Source of the DNA: an uncultured Clostridium sp.
GTDB taxonomy: Bacteria > Bacillota > Clostridia > Clostridiales > Clostridiaceae
DNA length: 6,690 nucleotides
Reading direction: 5' to 3'
NCBI GenBank assembly: GCA_934777095.1
Contig: CAKVNP010000120.1
Span: 1-6,690 of the forward strand
Shown here: positions 1-6,537 of the stretch, one piece after another
How the letters are laid out: the number at the start of each line of letters is the position of its first letter
How positions within the stretch are numbered: the first letter of the stretch is position 1
The notes under the pieces: model-generated
What the model saw: the letters and a program-made list of their open reading frames with translations, nothing else
Told to the model about the DNA's origin: nothing
Database searches by the model: none
Program-made: the position numbers and the translations under genes

Positions 1-10
1 TAACTGCTGA

Positions 11-18
11 CACCTCCT
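11..18 (-). promoter_or_regulatory. Near-perfect Shine-Dalgarno of a gene starting at or beyond base 1
   Basis: AGGAGGTG on the minus strand matches the 16S anti-Shine-Dalgarno very well. No ATG, GTG or TTG follows it inside the window, but the A at position 1 lies 9 bases after it. An ATG starting there, or a start codon slightly further left, would have ordinary spacing. This points to another minus-strand gene directly left of the window. Confidence 0.5.
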
Positions 19-84
19 GCGGAATACTTTTGCATGCTATTGCTTTTTAAGCTTGTGGCCTGCCTCATGGGTCAAATACTGCTT

Positions 85-114
85 TTTATATTACTTATAC
101 TAAAAACTTATCAA
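85..114 (-). promoter_or_regulatory. Candidate promoter for a gene past the left edge
   Basis: On the minus strand TTGATA (-35, 109-114; five of six matches) is followed by an 18-base spacer and TATAAA (-10, 85-90; five of six matches). Transcription would begin near 78 and read into a leader carrying the Shine-Dalgarno sequence at 11-18. Spacing is slightly long and the area is AT-rich, so confidence is moderate at best. Confidence 0.4.
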
Positions 115-126
115 GCATAATTGATA
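102..126 (-). terminator. Weak inverted repeat followed by a T-tract, possible terminator
   Basis: On the minus strand TATCAA, a 6-base loop and TTGATA (109-126) form a perfect 6-bp inverted repeat, followed after two bases by TTTTT (102-106). It lies 93 bases past the stop of the FrhB-like gene, where a terminator would be expected. The stem has only one G-C pair and would be unstable, so this is a weak candidate. Its 3' arm coincides with the -35 of a possible promoter, so it could instead be an operator or chance. Confidence 0.25.
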
Positions 127-218
127 GTATAGATTTCTATTCAACCTTAGTTTCGCGAATAAATTCTGTATTTTTATCATTCTGTTTACAATATTACTCC
201 CGCTTGCCTATTAAAATC

Positions 219-1373
219 CTATATACTTATACGAAATCTTCTTAATATATTTAGATATTTACGCTTTAATCTTTCAATAAATGATATCTTCGTAAATGAA
301 TTGATTAAAGAAATAATATCACTGGTTTCTTCCACATCTGAAAAAAAGGCTGCTCGCTTAGAATTCACTTCTGATGCTTTTACTATTGCTGGATTATTTT
401 TTATAGCACAATCTAAATCAACTGATTTTATGAAAATACTTCTTTTGATAGCTTTTAATAAATTCGTTCCTTTGTTTGAATGAACGATAACTAAGGAAAT
501 ACCTTTGTCATCATCTAACTCTGGATAATTGTTTTCTACTCCCCAAAAATCAGCAATTGTTATATCACTTACTCTCTCTATAGATTTAAACTGACACTGA
601 TAACACGATGGTCTTAAATATAAGTTCTGTAGAAAACCTATCATAAAAGGCTCTTGATTTACTTTTTTTATATACGTCGTATTATCGTCGAATGAAAACC
701 TAATGGAATATCTCTTCCAACTTTTGTCTTTAACCCTAAAATTGATATTTCTAATAGGTAAATTATTTATTACAGAAATACACTTCACATATTTTCTCCA
801 TACCAATCTTGATGGAACCCCATGACAAGCTAAATCAATAGTAATAAGATTTTCATATTCTTTTATTAAGAATTTTTTTAACGCCTCAACTTGACAAGGT
901 GTACCCGTAAATAAAACTAGCTTTTCATCATTCAAATCATTCCGGCACTGTTTATATATACCAGTGCAATTACTTTGAACGTATTTACTACCACGCAATT
1001 TATTTAAATTACTTTTATCAGTTACTCGACTATGATATACCTCAAAATTTGCGTCAAACGCGGCTCCATAAACAACTCCATTATTGGTTAATACGTAATC
1101 AGCTAATGCAGAGAAAATCCCTCCTGAAGAACTAATTAAGCGAATATTTTCCTTTAAATAGTATGCAGCAAATGCCTCTGATTTGGTTAAATTTCTTATA
1201 CGATTATGTGTAGGACAAATCACTTCACATAATCTACAATTTACGCATTTACTACTATCAATATTAGGATAATAAAAACCTTCATTATCCTCTATCATTT
1301 TTATAGCTGATTGAGGGCAAATATCATAACACGCACTACAACCACAACAAAATTCTTTTTTCTCGTAAAGCAA
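219..1373 (-). CDS. FrhB-like iron-sulfur protein (F420 hydrogenase/dehydrogenase beta-subunit family)
   Basis: This 384-residue protein has an N-terminal dicluster ferredoxin domain. Cysteines 9, 12, 15 and 19 (CxxCxxCxxxCP) and 43, 46, 49 and 53 (same spacing, then Pro) should bind two [4Fe-4S] clusters. The FrhB-like domains follow: SSSGGIFSALA (81-91), KLRGSKYVQS (125-134), FTGTPCQVEAL (155-165), DLACHGVPS (180-188), CYQC (257-260) and SDITIADFWG (269-278). Characterised relatives carry FAD and pass electrons between F420 or other donors and iron-sulfur clusters. Bacterial copies in polysaccharide loci are common, but I know of no settled function. It starts at TTG 1373, with a perfect AGGAGG 8 bases upstream; the next Met, at residue 26, would delete the first cluster. 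It is the last gene of the visible run, 26 bases after the flippase. A redox modification of a sugar or carrier-linked glycan is a guess; F420 use is not implied. The domain call is firm, the role unknown. Confidence 0.88.
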   Translation of the reverse strand: MLYEKKEFCCGCSACYDICPQSAIKMIEDNEGFYYPNIDSSKCVNCRLCEVICPTHNRIRNLTKSEAFAAYYLKENIRLISSSGGIFSALADYVLTNNGVVYGAAFDANFEVYHSRVTDKSNLNKLRGSKYVQSNCTGIYKQCRNDLNDEKLVLFTGTPCQVEALKKFLIKEYENLITIDLACHGVPSRLVWRKYVKCISVINNLPIRNINFRVKDKSWKRYSIRFSFDDNTTYIKKVNQEPFMIGFLQNLYLRPSCYQCQFKSIERVSDITIADFWGVENNYPELDDDKGISLVIVHSNKGTNLLKAIKRSIFIKSVDLDCAIKNNPAIVKASEVNSKRAAFFSDVEETSDIISLINSFTKISFIERLKRKYLNILRRFRISI

Positions 1374-1381
1374 CTACAAAC

Positions 1382-1387
1382 CCTCCT
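1382..1387 (-). promoter_or_regulatory. Strong Shine-Dalgarno sequence fixing a TTG start
   Basis: A perfect AGGAGG, within the longer GGAGGAGGG at 1381-1389, lies 8 bases upstream of TTG 1373 on the minus strand, in the 26-base gap after the flippase. The codon directly before TTG is an in-frame TAG, so no upstream start exists. This makes TTG the real initiation codon of the FrhB-like gene. Confidence 0.8.
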
Positions 1388-1399
1388 CCGCATCAAAAA

Positions 1400-2920
1400 T
1401 CATTTTTTTAACTTATCCATGATACTTATGCAAAAAGCCCTTTCAGGAATATTCAAACTGAATTGCCAAATGCTTATACAATAAATAAGTGTATAAACAA
1501 TAGCCCAACCACATAACACTAATAGAGAATCAATATGTATAATTTTGAAACCTATCACTCCAACTACTACTGGTATAATAAAGCCCGGGAATATCGATAA
1601 TATATTTTTCCAAAAAGCTATTATGTCAATATTACATTGTTTATGATAATAAACATTCATAATTAATCCGTTAGCTAGTATTAATGAAATGCTTGTTCCT
1701 AAAGCAGTACCAATTGCTCCCCATAATTTGCATAACCATATTGACATTACTACGTTGATAACAGCCATTATCAAATATATGATAGAACGAAAACTATGCT
1801 TATTTTGAGCTCTTTGTATTTCAACACCCACATTTTCGATTAGCGGAATCGTAACTGGTAATAGCAATAACAATAATATATAGTATGAATCTTCATATCC
1901 AATACCAACCCATATTTCTATAAAAGACTTTCCAAAAAAAATAAAGCCACTAACAATCAAAGATAATATCAAAAACTGGATTCTACCCACTTTTATAAAT
2001 AACGTGGTTAATTCTTTTCTTTGAATATCCAGATCACTTCTTGTATCATTGATTATCTTATGGATTAACGGCACAAATACACTTGAAACTGCTGTTGATA
2101 TCATACAATAGTAATTGTTTAATATGTAAGCTACAGAATAAATTGCTACTGAAACAGTGCCTCTATATCTTGCCAATATAAGCTTGTCAACATTCCAGTT
2201 AATCTGATCAACAATTATATTTATAGCAATGAAGGAAGTGTATATCAATAAATCCTTAAACAATCCTTTAGGATAATGTCTGTATGTAAATTTTTCTTTT
2301 AATTTGAAAACAACATACCACAAATATACGCAATCGGTAAATAATGCAAATAAAACAGTAACAACAACAATTCCCACAGACCTGTAGCCCATGATAAGTA
2401 AAGGTAGGGTAACTAATGGACTACAAACAGTTTTCACTAATCCTAAAAGCTTGAGAAAAACAAATCTTTCATGTGCACTAATAATATCTGTAAAAACACT
2501 CATAGGAAATGATATTGTAAGATTAAAGGTAAGTAGCAAAAACAATTTTTTTACTAGCGTGTATTCATCAGCCGTTAATCCATCAGCAAAAACATATACC
2601 AAATTATTGCTAATAAAAACTCCACTAAGAAAAGCAATAAAACCAATAATACAAAATATACTTATGAACATACCATTAAGTTTAGCAATATTTTCTGCTT
2701 CATTGCGTTTTTTGTAAATTGCATAATAGCGAATATAGCTGCTATTAAAACCTAAGCTCAGAATTCCTAGCATTGAAATCGTTGAAACAACAGTATTATA
2801 TAATCCATATTCGCTTTGTCCCAATGTACAAATCATATAAGGTGTATATAACAATGTTACAATAACACCAAATAACATCTGTACATACGAAAGAATAGAT
2901 CCAAGAGTTCTTTGATTCAT
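1400..2920 (-). CDS. wzx: Wzx-type polysaccharide repeat-unit flippase
   Basis: This 506-residue polytopic membrane protein belongs to the MOP/polysaccharide transport (PST) group. It should flip undecaprenyl-pyrophosphate-linked repeat units from the inner to the outer face of the cytoplasmic membrane for the polymerase. It has about 12-14 hydrophobic segments. The N-terminus MNQRTLGSILSY followed by LLYTPYM and LGQSEYGLY (33-41) is typical of Firmicute Wzx proteins. SAHERF (148-153) and the mid-protein DQINWNVDKLILARY (238-252) are also family-like. Length is normal. The open frame can begin at GTG 2929, overlapping the preceding TGA by GTGA. I prefer ATG 2920 because family members start with MNQR and the AAAGTGA-like purine stretch is better spaced for it. 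This leaves 5 bases after the pyruvyl transferase stop. Specificity for the glycan cannot be predicted. Confidence 0.9.
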   Translation of the reverse strand: MNQRTLGSILSYVQMLFGVIVTLLYTPYMICTLGQSEYGLYNTVVSTISMLGILSLGFNSSYIRYYAIYKKRNEAENIAKLNGMFISIFCIIGFIAFLSGVFISNNLVYVFADGLTADEYTLVKKLFLLLTFNLTISFPMSVFTDIISAHERFVFLKLLGLVKTVCSPLVTLPLLIMGYRSVGIVVVTVLFALFTDCVYLWYVVFKLKEKFTYRHYPKGLFKDLLIYTSFIAINIIVDQINWNVDKLILARYRGTVSVAIYSVAYILNNYYCMISTAVSSVFVPLIHKIINDTRSDLDIQRKELTTLFIKVGRIQFLILSLIVSGFIFFGKSFIEIWVGIGYEDSYYILLLLLLPVTIPLIENVGVEIQRAQNKHSFRSIIYLIMAVINVVMSIWLCKLWGAIGTALGTSISLILANGLIMNVYYHKQCNIDIIAFWKNILSIFPGFIIPVVVGVIGFKIIHIDSLLVLCGWAIVYTLIYCISIWQFSLNIPERAFCISIMDKLKK

Positions 2921-2925
2921 TATAA

Positions 2926-4038
2926 TCACTTTCTAGCAAGATTAGCTTTTAAAAATTCAATTGACATGGCTTTCAATTTCAAAAAATCTGGACAAACCTC
3001 TTTGTAATCAATGGGACAAGAATTCTTAATATATTCATAATTAGTTTTATTATTGCCACTACAAAATCTGTCTGATCTGTTAAACAATTTAGATAAAGAC
3101 TCTATTCTGGAACTCATTGAGGACTTTGAGGGACGTTCAAAAACAAAATACTGCTTTTCAAAGATAAGAGAAAAAGCCATTGCATGAAAGCTATCAGTAA
3201 AAACATATTCTGCATTTTTAATTAACCCTAAAAACTCTTCCGGTGTAATGTCGTATAATAATTCATCACCGAAATTACTATCTGAAACTCTATACTCTCC
3301 TTCTAAATAAGGTAACGTAACTATTTTTAAACCTTTTTCTTCAGCAAATATTTTAACTAAATTTCGTGCATTAACATCATTACCAAGAAAGTAGCAAAAT
3401 ATATACTTATCCTTACCGCAGCTCTCTTTTATAATATTCATCCATTCCTGTTTATCTAAAAGAAATACAGGATCTACAACCCACTTTACATCTTTGGAAT
3501 AAATATCTCTAATTATACTAACAGCATTTTCTTCGCGAACAGATATAGCTGAAAAATCTTTTAGTGCTTTTTTATATCGTTCCTTTTCATTATTAGATAA
3601 TGAATCTTTCGCAATACTAGCTGCATATGAAAACTTTTTCAATCCAGTTATACCGAAATCAAGTAAATAAGCATCGCACACTGCATTTGGGTGCCAAACT
3701 TGATCACTTCCTGTTATAAAAATATCATAAACAGTCGCTAATTCTTTCAAATTCGCTTCCGTATATACCTTTTCACTATGCCGTATTATATTGGTTCTAA
3801 AATTGACAAATGCCATTTTTCGCTTATATATATTTCTATATACCACAGGATGGAAAATTTTCTTAATAGCTTTCAAGTACAACTTGATTCTGCGTTTATA
3901 TGTAATTTCCCTTTCAAAGCAAATTTGCTCTGCGTCATATTCTATATTATTTAAAAAATTACACAATGCATATGCTTGTAAAACCCCACCATAATTAGTA
4001 CTATTATAAAAGTGAGTAATAATACCTACTTTATCCAT
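2926..4038 (-). CDS. Polysaccharide pyruvyl transferase family protein
   Basis: This 370-residue protein belongs to the CsaB/PssM-like family (PF04230 type), whose studied members transfer pyruvate from phosphoenolpyruvate to sugars as ketals. Visible family motifs, in order: NYGGVLQAYAL (15-25), IFITGSDQVWHP (106-117), SYAASI (137-142), ISVREENA (165-172), VDPVFLL (188-194) and TDSFHAMAFSLIF (281-293), which includes the conserved SFH histidine (285). No signal peptide or membrane helix is evident, so it should act in the cytoplasm on the lipid-linked repeat unit before export. The ATG at 4038 has AGAGG (4045-4049) 6 bases upstream. The TGA overlaps or abuts the start of the flippase gene, implying translational coupling. 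PF04230 members in gut anaerobes often have unproven activity, so family membership is sure but pyruvylation is inferred. A negatively charged pyruvate ketal on the polymer is the expected result. Confidence 0.88.
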   Translation of the reverse strand: MDKVGIITHFYNSTNYGGVLQAYALCNFLNNIEYDAEQICFEREITYKRRIKLYLKAIKKIFHPVVYRNIYKRKMAFVNFRTNIIRHSEKVYTEANLKELATVYDIFITGSDQVWHPNAVCDAYLLDFGITGLKKFSYAASIAKDSLSNNEKERYKKALKDFSAISVREENAVSIIRDIYSKDVKWVVDPVFLLDKQEWMNIIKESCGKDKYIFCYFLGNDVNARNLVKIFAEEKGLKIVTLPYLEGEYRVSDSNFGDELLYDITPEEFLGLIKNAEYVFTDSFHAMAFSLIFEKQYFVFERPSKSSMSSRIESLSKLFNRSDRFCSGNNKTNYEYIKNSCPIDYKEVCPDFLKLKAMSIEFLKANLARK

Positions 4039-4088
4039 TTAACACCTCTTGAATTTCCATACATTCAAAGATTATAATGTATACTTTT

Positions 4089-4116
4089 ATTATATATACT
4101 TCGATAGCTTTCTCAA
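4089..4116 (-). promoter_or_regulatory. Candidate internal sigma-70-type promoter
   Basis: On the minus strand a TTGAGA (-35, 4111-4116; five of six consensus bases) is followed by a 16-base spacer and a perfect TATAAT (-10, 4089-4094). Transcription would start near 4082, about 45 bases before the pyruvyl transferase ATG. It lies in the 117-base gap after the polymerase, the longest gap between complete genes here. It could drive the pyruvyl transferase, flippase and FrhB-like genes separately from upstream. A second TATAAT at 4071-4076 lacks a good -35. The region is AT-rich, so chance matches are possible. No terminator-like hairpin with a T-tract is seen in the gap, so readthrough from upstream also remains possible. 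Confidence 0.5.
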
Positions 4117-4155
4117 TATGAATTGATAATCACCACTATATCACAAAAACAATAT

Positions 4156-5217
4156 CTATATTATTGGAATATACGCGGCAAATCTATTTGCCTCAAAGAA
4201 ATATGCCATCAGAAGTAATATGCTTACATAGTAAGCTAAAATTCTATACTGTCTTCGTTTTATAGACAATATTGCTGCAGGGTATATACAAATAGAAACA
4301 ATGCTAAAATACATACTAACACGAAACATCTCTGCTACAACTGAAGATAAAGCTTGCATTGCTACTCCTATAGCCATTAAAGAATATAAAAATCCATAGT
4401 CTTTATCTTTTTCAATTAAAGCATCATAGAAATAGTAAGATACAATGGCAAACATCATCTGAATAATAAAGCCAGACCAGTTCAATGAAATATCTGCTGC
4501 TGCATAATTTGCTAAAGATTTATTCCATGCTAATAGATTTATCATCCCTCTAAAAAATGTTTCGCCTAATATAGACAATAAAATTGATAATACAGTCAGC
4601 TGAATAAACATCATTCTTCCGATTTTTAATTTAAAAAAATAAATTGTTGGTGCAAGTAAAAACACCCAAGCAGAAGAGTGAAATAATCCTGCTATGCAAA
4701 TTAAGCTAACTGGTTTATAGATTTTTGAGTCCCCTAACAATTGCGTTAGTGCAATCAAGCATATAGACATTGCCATAGTCTGTCTTAGTCCAGTAAAAGC
4801 AAACTGTAACCACGGCAATGTTACAAACATCATAAAGCTTATGATAATTGCTTTCGCTTTTTTTTTCACAAAATATGTTGTAGAAATAATATAACTTGCT
4901 GTTACAAACATCAAAAAGAACTGGAATGATATATTGAAATCTGTAAAAGCCTTCATCAACATATAGAAAAAACCATCTTTAGTTGCTCCCTGCATATAGA
5001 GGTTAAGAATATCAGTATAAGCAACATGAGGAACATAATATAAGTATTCATTCATATACGAATATAGATCTGAACCAAATGATATGCTTCTCAATCCAGC
5101 AAATATTATTAAAATAAATGAGCTCCCCCATATAGGAATAAAATTTCCCTGTTTTATTTTCCCATAAAACGCTGAGAAAAACATAACCAAAAACAACGAA
5201 ATACTGGCATAAATCAT
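4156..5217 (-). CDS. wzy: EpsG/Wzy-family repeat-unit polymerase, integral membrane
   Basis: This 353-residue, very hydrophobic protein has many predicted membrane helices. It carries the hallmarks of the EpsG/O-antigen polymerase family: GLRSISFGSDLYSY (41-54, with Arg43, Gly48, Asp50 and Tyr54), FTGLRQTMAMSI (141-152, with the family's Arg-Gln pair) and GLFHSSAW (177-184, with His180). Such proteins join flipped, lipid-linked oligosaccharides into polymer on the outer face of the cytoplasmic membrane. The ATG at 5217 follows a strong GGAGG (5223-5227 on the minus strand) with a 5-base gap and lies 23 bases after the glycosyltransferase stop, supporting co-transcription. Wzx in the same cluster fits a Wzy role. 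Wzy proteins diverge strongly, so the linkage formed cannot be predicted. 'wzy' is a generic functional name here, not an orthology claim. Confidence 0.85.
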   Translation of the reverse strand: MIYASISLFLVMFFSAFYGKIKQGNFIPIWGSSFILIIFAGLRSISFGSDLYSYMNEYLYYVPHVAYTDILNLYMQGATKDGFFYMLMKAFTDFNISFQFFLMFVTASYIISTTYFVKKKAKAIIISFMMFVTLPWLQFAFTGLRQTMAMSICLIALTQLLGDSKIYKPVSLICIAGLFHSSAWVFLLAPTIYFFKLKIGRMMFIQLTVLSILLSILGETFFRGMINLLAWNKSLANYAAADISLNWSGFIIQMMFAIVSYYFYDALIEKDKDYGFLYSLMAIGVAMQALSSVVAEMFRVSMYFSIVSICIYPAAILSIKRRQYRILAYYVSILLLMAYFFEANRFAAYIPII

Positions 5218-5240
5218 AAAATCCTCCGTATTGGTTTAAT

Positions 5241-6530
5241 TTATAATAGATTTTTAATATCTTCGGCAAAATTTTCTTTTATTATCCTATCATCATGTAA
5301 CTTAATAGCGCTTCTCCTAGATTTTTCCGCATATACACTTAAAATATTCTTATCTTTTAAAATATCATCCATTCTATTTTTTATTTCTTCCTCATTTGTA
5401 GCAACAATAGCATTATCATACTTCTTAAAATACTCAATAGACGCTATACCAGCACATCCTAATGCCATTATACATTTATTCATTGCAAGATAATCTATGA
5501 TTTTAGTAGAAAAAGATAACCTTACTTCTAAAGCTTCTATATAATTTAAGGATTCTGCATGTACTAAAATATCCGCTTCTTTTTGAACTGCATACACCTC
5601 AGATGCAGGTATCCTACCTTTCCACACTACTGATTCATCAAAATTAAAGCTCTTTTTCATCTTATTTGTAAGCAAAGAGGCACTATAAATACTCAATCTA
5701 GCCACAATTTTTTCTTTGTTTAATTTCCTTATAACGTCACCTAATTTTGCTAAAGTTTTCCAGCGACCACAAATTAAATTTCCGGTATACACAAATTCGA
5801 TAATATCTTTAGGAGTATGGACGCTATTTTCAGGAATTTTAGTTATATCTACACCCTTTTGCAATAATTTACATTCACAATTGAGGCTTCTACTATATTC
5901 TTCAACTTGTTGCTCCGATATACAATAATTTAAACTAGCAATTGCCGTTATCTTGCGTATCCACTTTCTTTGAATATACCTGTAAAGCCAAAATAAAGGT
6001 GAAAAGTTTATATGTTTATATGAATAATCATCATCTGCATGAAACAAGACTATTTTCGCATTAGGTAAAACAGAATGCACAAACTCAAGCACCTTACACG
6101 TATACCAACAAGGAAATACTGGCATAAATATAATGTCTGGTGAAGCATCATATAAAAATCTTTTTAGCTCTTCATTCTTCCAATTACCTATTACCCAAAT
6201 AAATTCTCTTACAAACCAAGGAAAGTAAAAAGGTAATTGATGAACTAACGAATTCATATGCTGTTCGACTTCTTCTAAATTATTCTTCTCATCAGTAATT
6301 TCTTTTCGTATTACTCTGCCACATGTTACTTTAGATAAAATAGAAAGCAATATTTGATTTTCTGTAATCTGATAAAAATCATCACATATTGATTCTTTTG
6401 GGATGTCATTTCTTAAATAAAGATTATAAAACTTAGTATTGTTAAATCCAGAAAAAATGTTAGATAAGGTATTACCTACATTATTACTATTATCCCAACT
6501 TGCTCTTGTAATCGCCAATATTTTCATCAT
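5241..6530 (-). CDS. GT-B fold glycosyltransferase (GT4-like)
   Basis: This 429-residue cytoplasmic glycosyltransferase probably adds one sugar from a nucleotide-sugar donor to the lipid-linked repeat unit. The N-terminal Rossmann-like half opens with MMKILAITRASWDN and contains DIIFMPVF (about residues 132-139) and HADDDYSY (164-171). The linker and second half contain YCISEQQVEEY (202-212), LLQKGVDI (222-229), FVYTGNL (246-252), WKGRIP (303-308), ADILVHAE (319-326) and SFSTKIIDYLAMNK (339-352), the last in the donor-binding region. An Asp (about 346) sits where many GT4 enzymes have the second Glu of EX7E. The open frame extends to 6596, but that would overlap the acyltransferase gene and add 22 unrelated residues. 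I therefore start at the tandem ATGs at 6530/6527, preceded by a modest AGGT about 9 bases upstream of the first. No signal peptide or transmembrane segment is seen. Donor and linkage cannot be read from the sequence. Confidence 0.85.
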   Translation of the reverse strand: MMKILAITRASWDNSNNVGNTLSNIFSGFNNTKFYNLYLRNDIPKESICDDFYQITENQILLSILSKVTCGRVIRKEITDEKNNLEEVEQHMNSLVHQLPFYFPWFVREFIWVIGNWKNEELKRFLYDASPDIIFMPVFPCWYTCKVLEFVHSVLPNAKIVLFHADDDYSYKHINFSPLFWLYRYIQRKWIRKITAIASLNYCISEQQVEEYSRSLNCECKLLQKGVDITKIPENSVHTPKDIIEFVYTGNLICGRWKTLAKLGDVIRKLNKEKIVARLSIYSASLLTNKMKKSFNFDESVVWKGRIPASEVYAVQKEADILVHAESLNYIEALEVRLSFSTKIIDYLAMNKCIMALGCAGIASIEYFKKYDNAIVATNEEEIKNRMDDILKDKNILSVYAEKSRRSAIKLHDDRIIKENFAEDIKNLL

Positions 6531-6537
6531 CTTGTTC

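Larger units (their letters stand above)
1..218. other. Non-coding stretch downstream of the FrhB-like gene
   Basis: No convincing gene is seen in these 218 bases. Both strands are interrupted by many stops. The longest minus-strand ATG frame (100-180, 26 codons, beginning MIKIQNLFAKL) has only a GGGAG 16 bases upstream. A 28-codon plus-strand frame (34-120) encodes a hydrophobic peptide but lacks a good ribosome binding site. The part from about 1 to 75 looks richer in G+C than the flanking AT-rich sequence, consistent with a 5' leader or a segment of different origin. The candidate promoter, inverted repeat and Shine-Dalgarno site listed separately all lie here. Confidence 0.6.

Noticed and set aside
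100..180. 26-codon minus-strand frame beginning MIKIQNLFAKL, considered as the stub of a broken sugar-transferase gene
   Set aside because: Too short to assign, its only Shine-Dalgarno-like sequence is 16 bases away, and no matching downstream fragment appears in the other frames.
301..483. 60-codon plus-strand frame inside the FrhB-like gene
   Set aside because: Antisense shadow of a well-supported gene.
2391..2717. 108-codon plus-strand frame inside the flippase gene
   Set aside because: Antisense shadow of a clear Wzx coding region; no domain and no ribosome binding site seen.
3791..3994. 67-codon plus-strand frame inside the pyruvyl transferase gene
   Set aside because: Antisense shadow of a well-supported gene.
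4118..4145. TGATA and TATCA arms just after the polymerase stop, considered as a terminator
   Set aside because: The stem is only about 5 bp, the loop is long, and no T-tract follows on the minus strand.
5048..5269. 73-codon minus-strand frame overlapping the start of the polymerase
   Set aside because: It lies in another frame across the strongly supported polymerase N-terminus and the end of the glycosyltransferase, with no recognisable domain.
5716..5928. 70-codon plus-strand frame inside the glycosyltransferase gene
   Set aside because: Antisense shadow of a well-supported gene.
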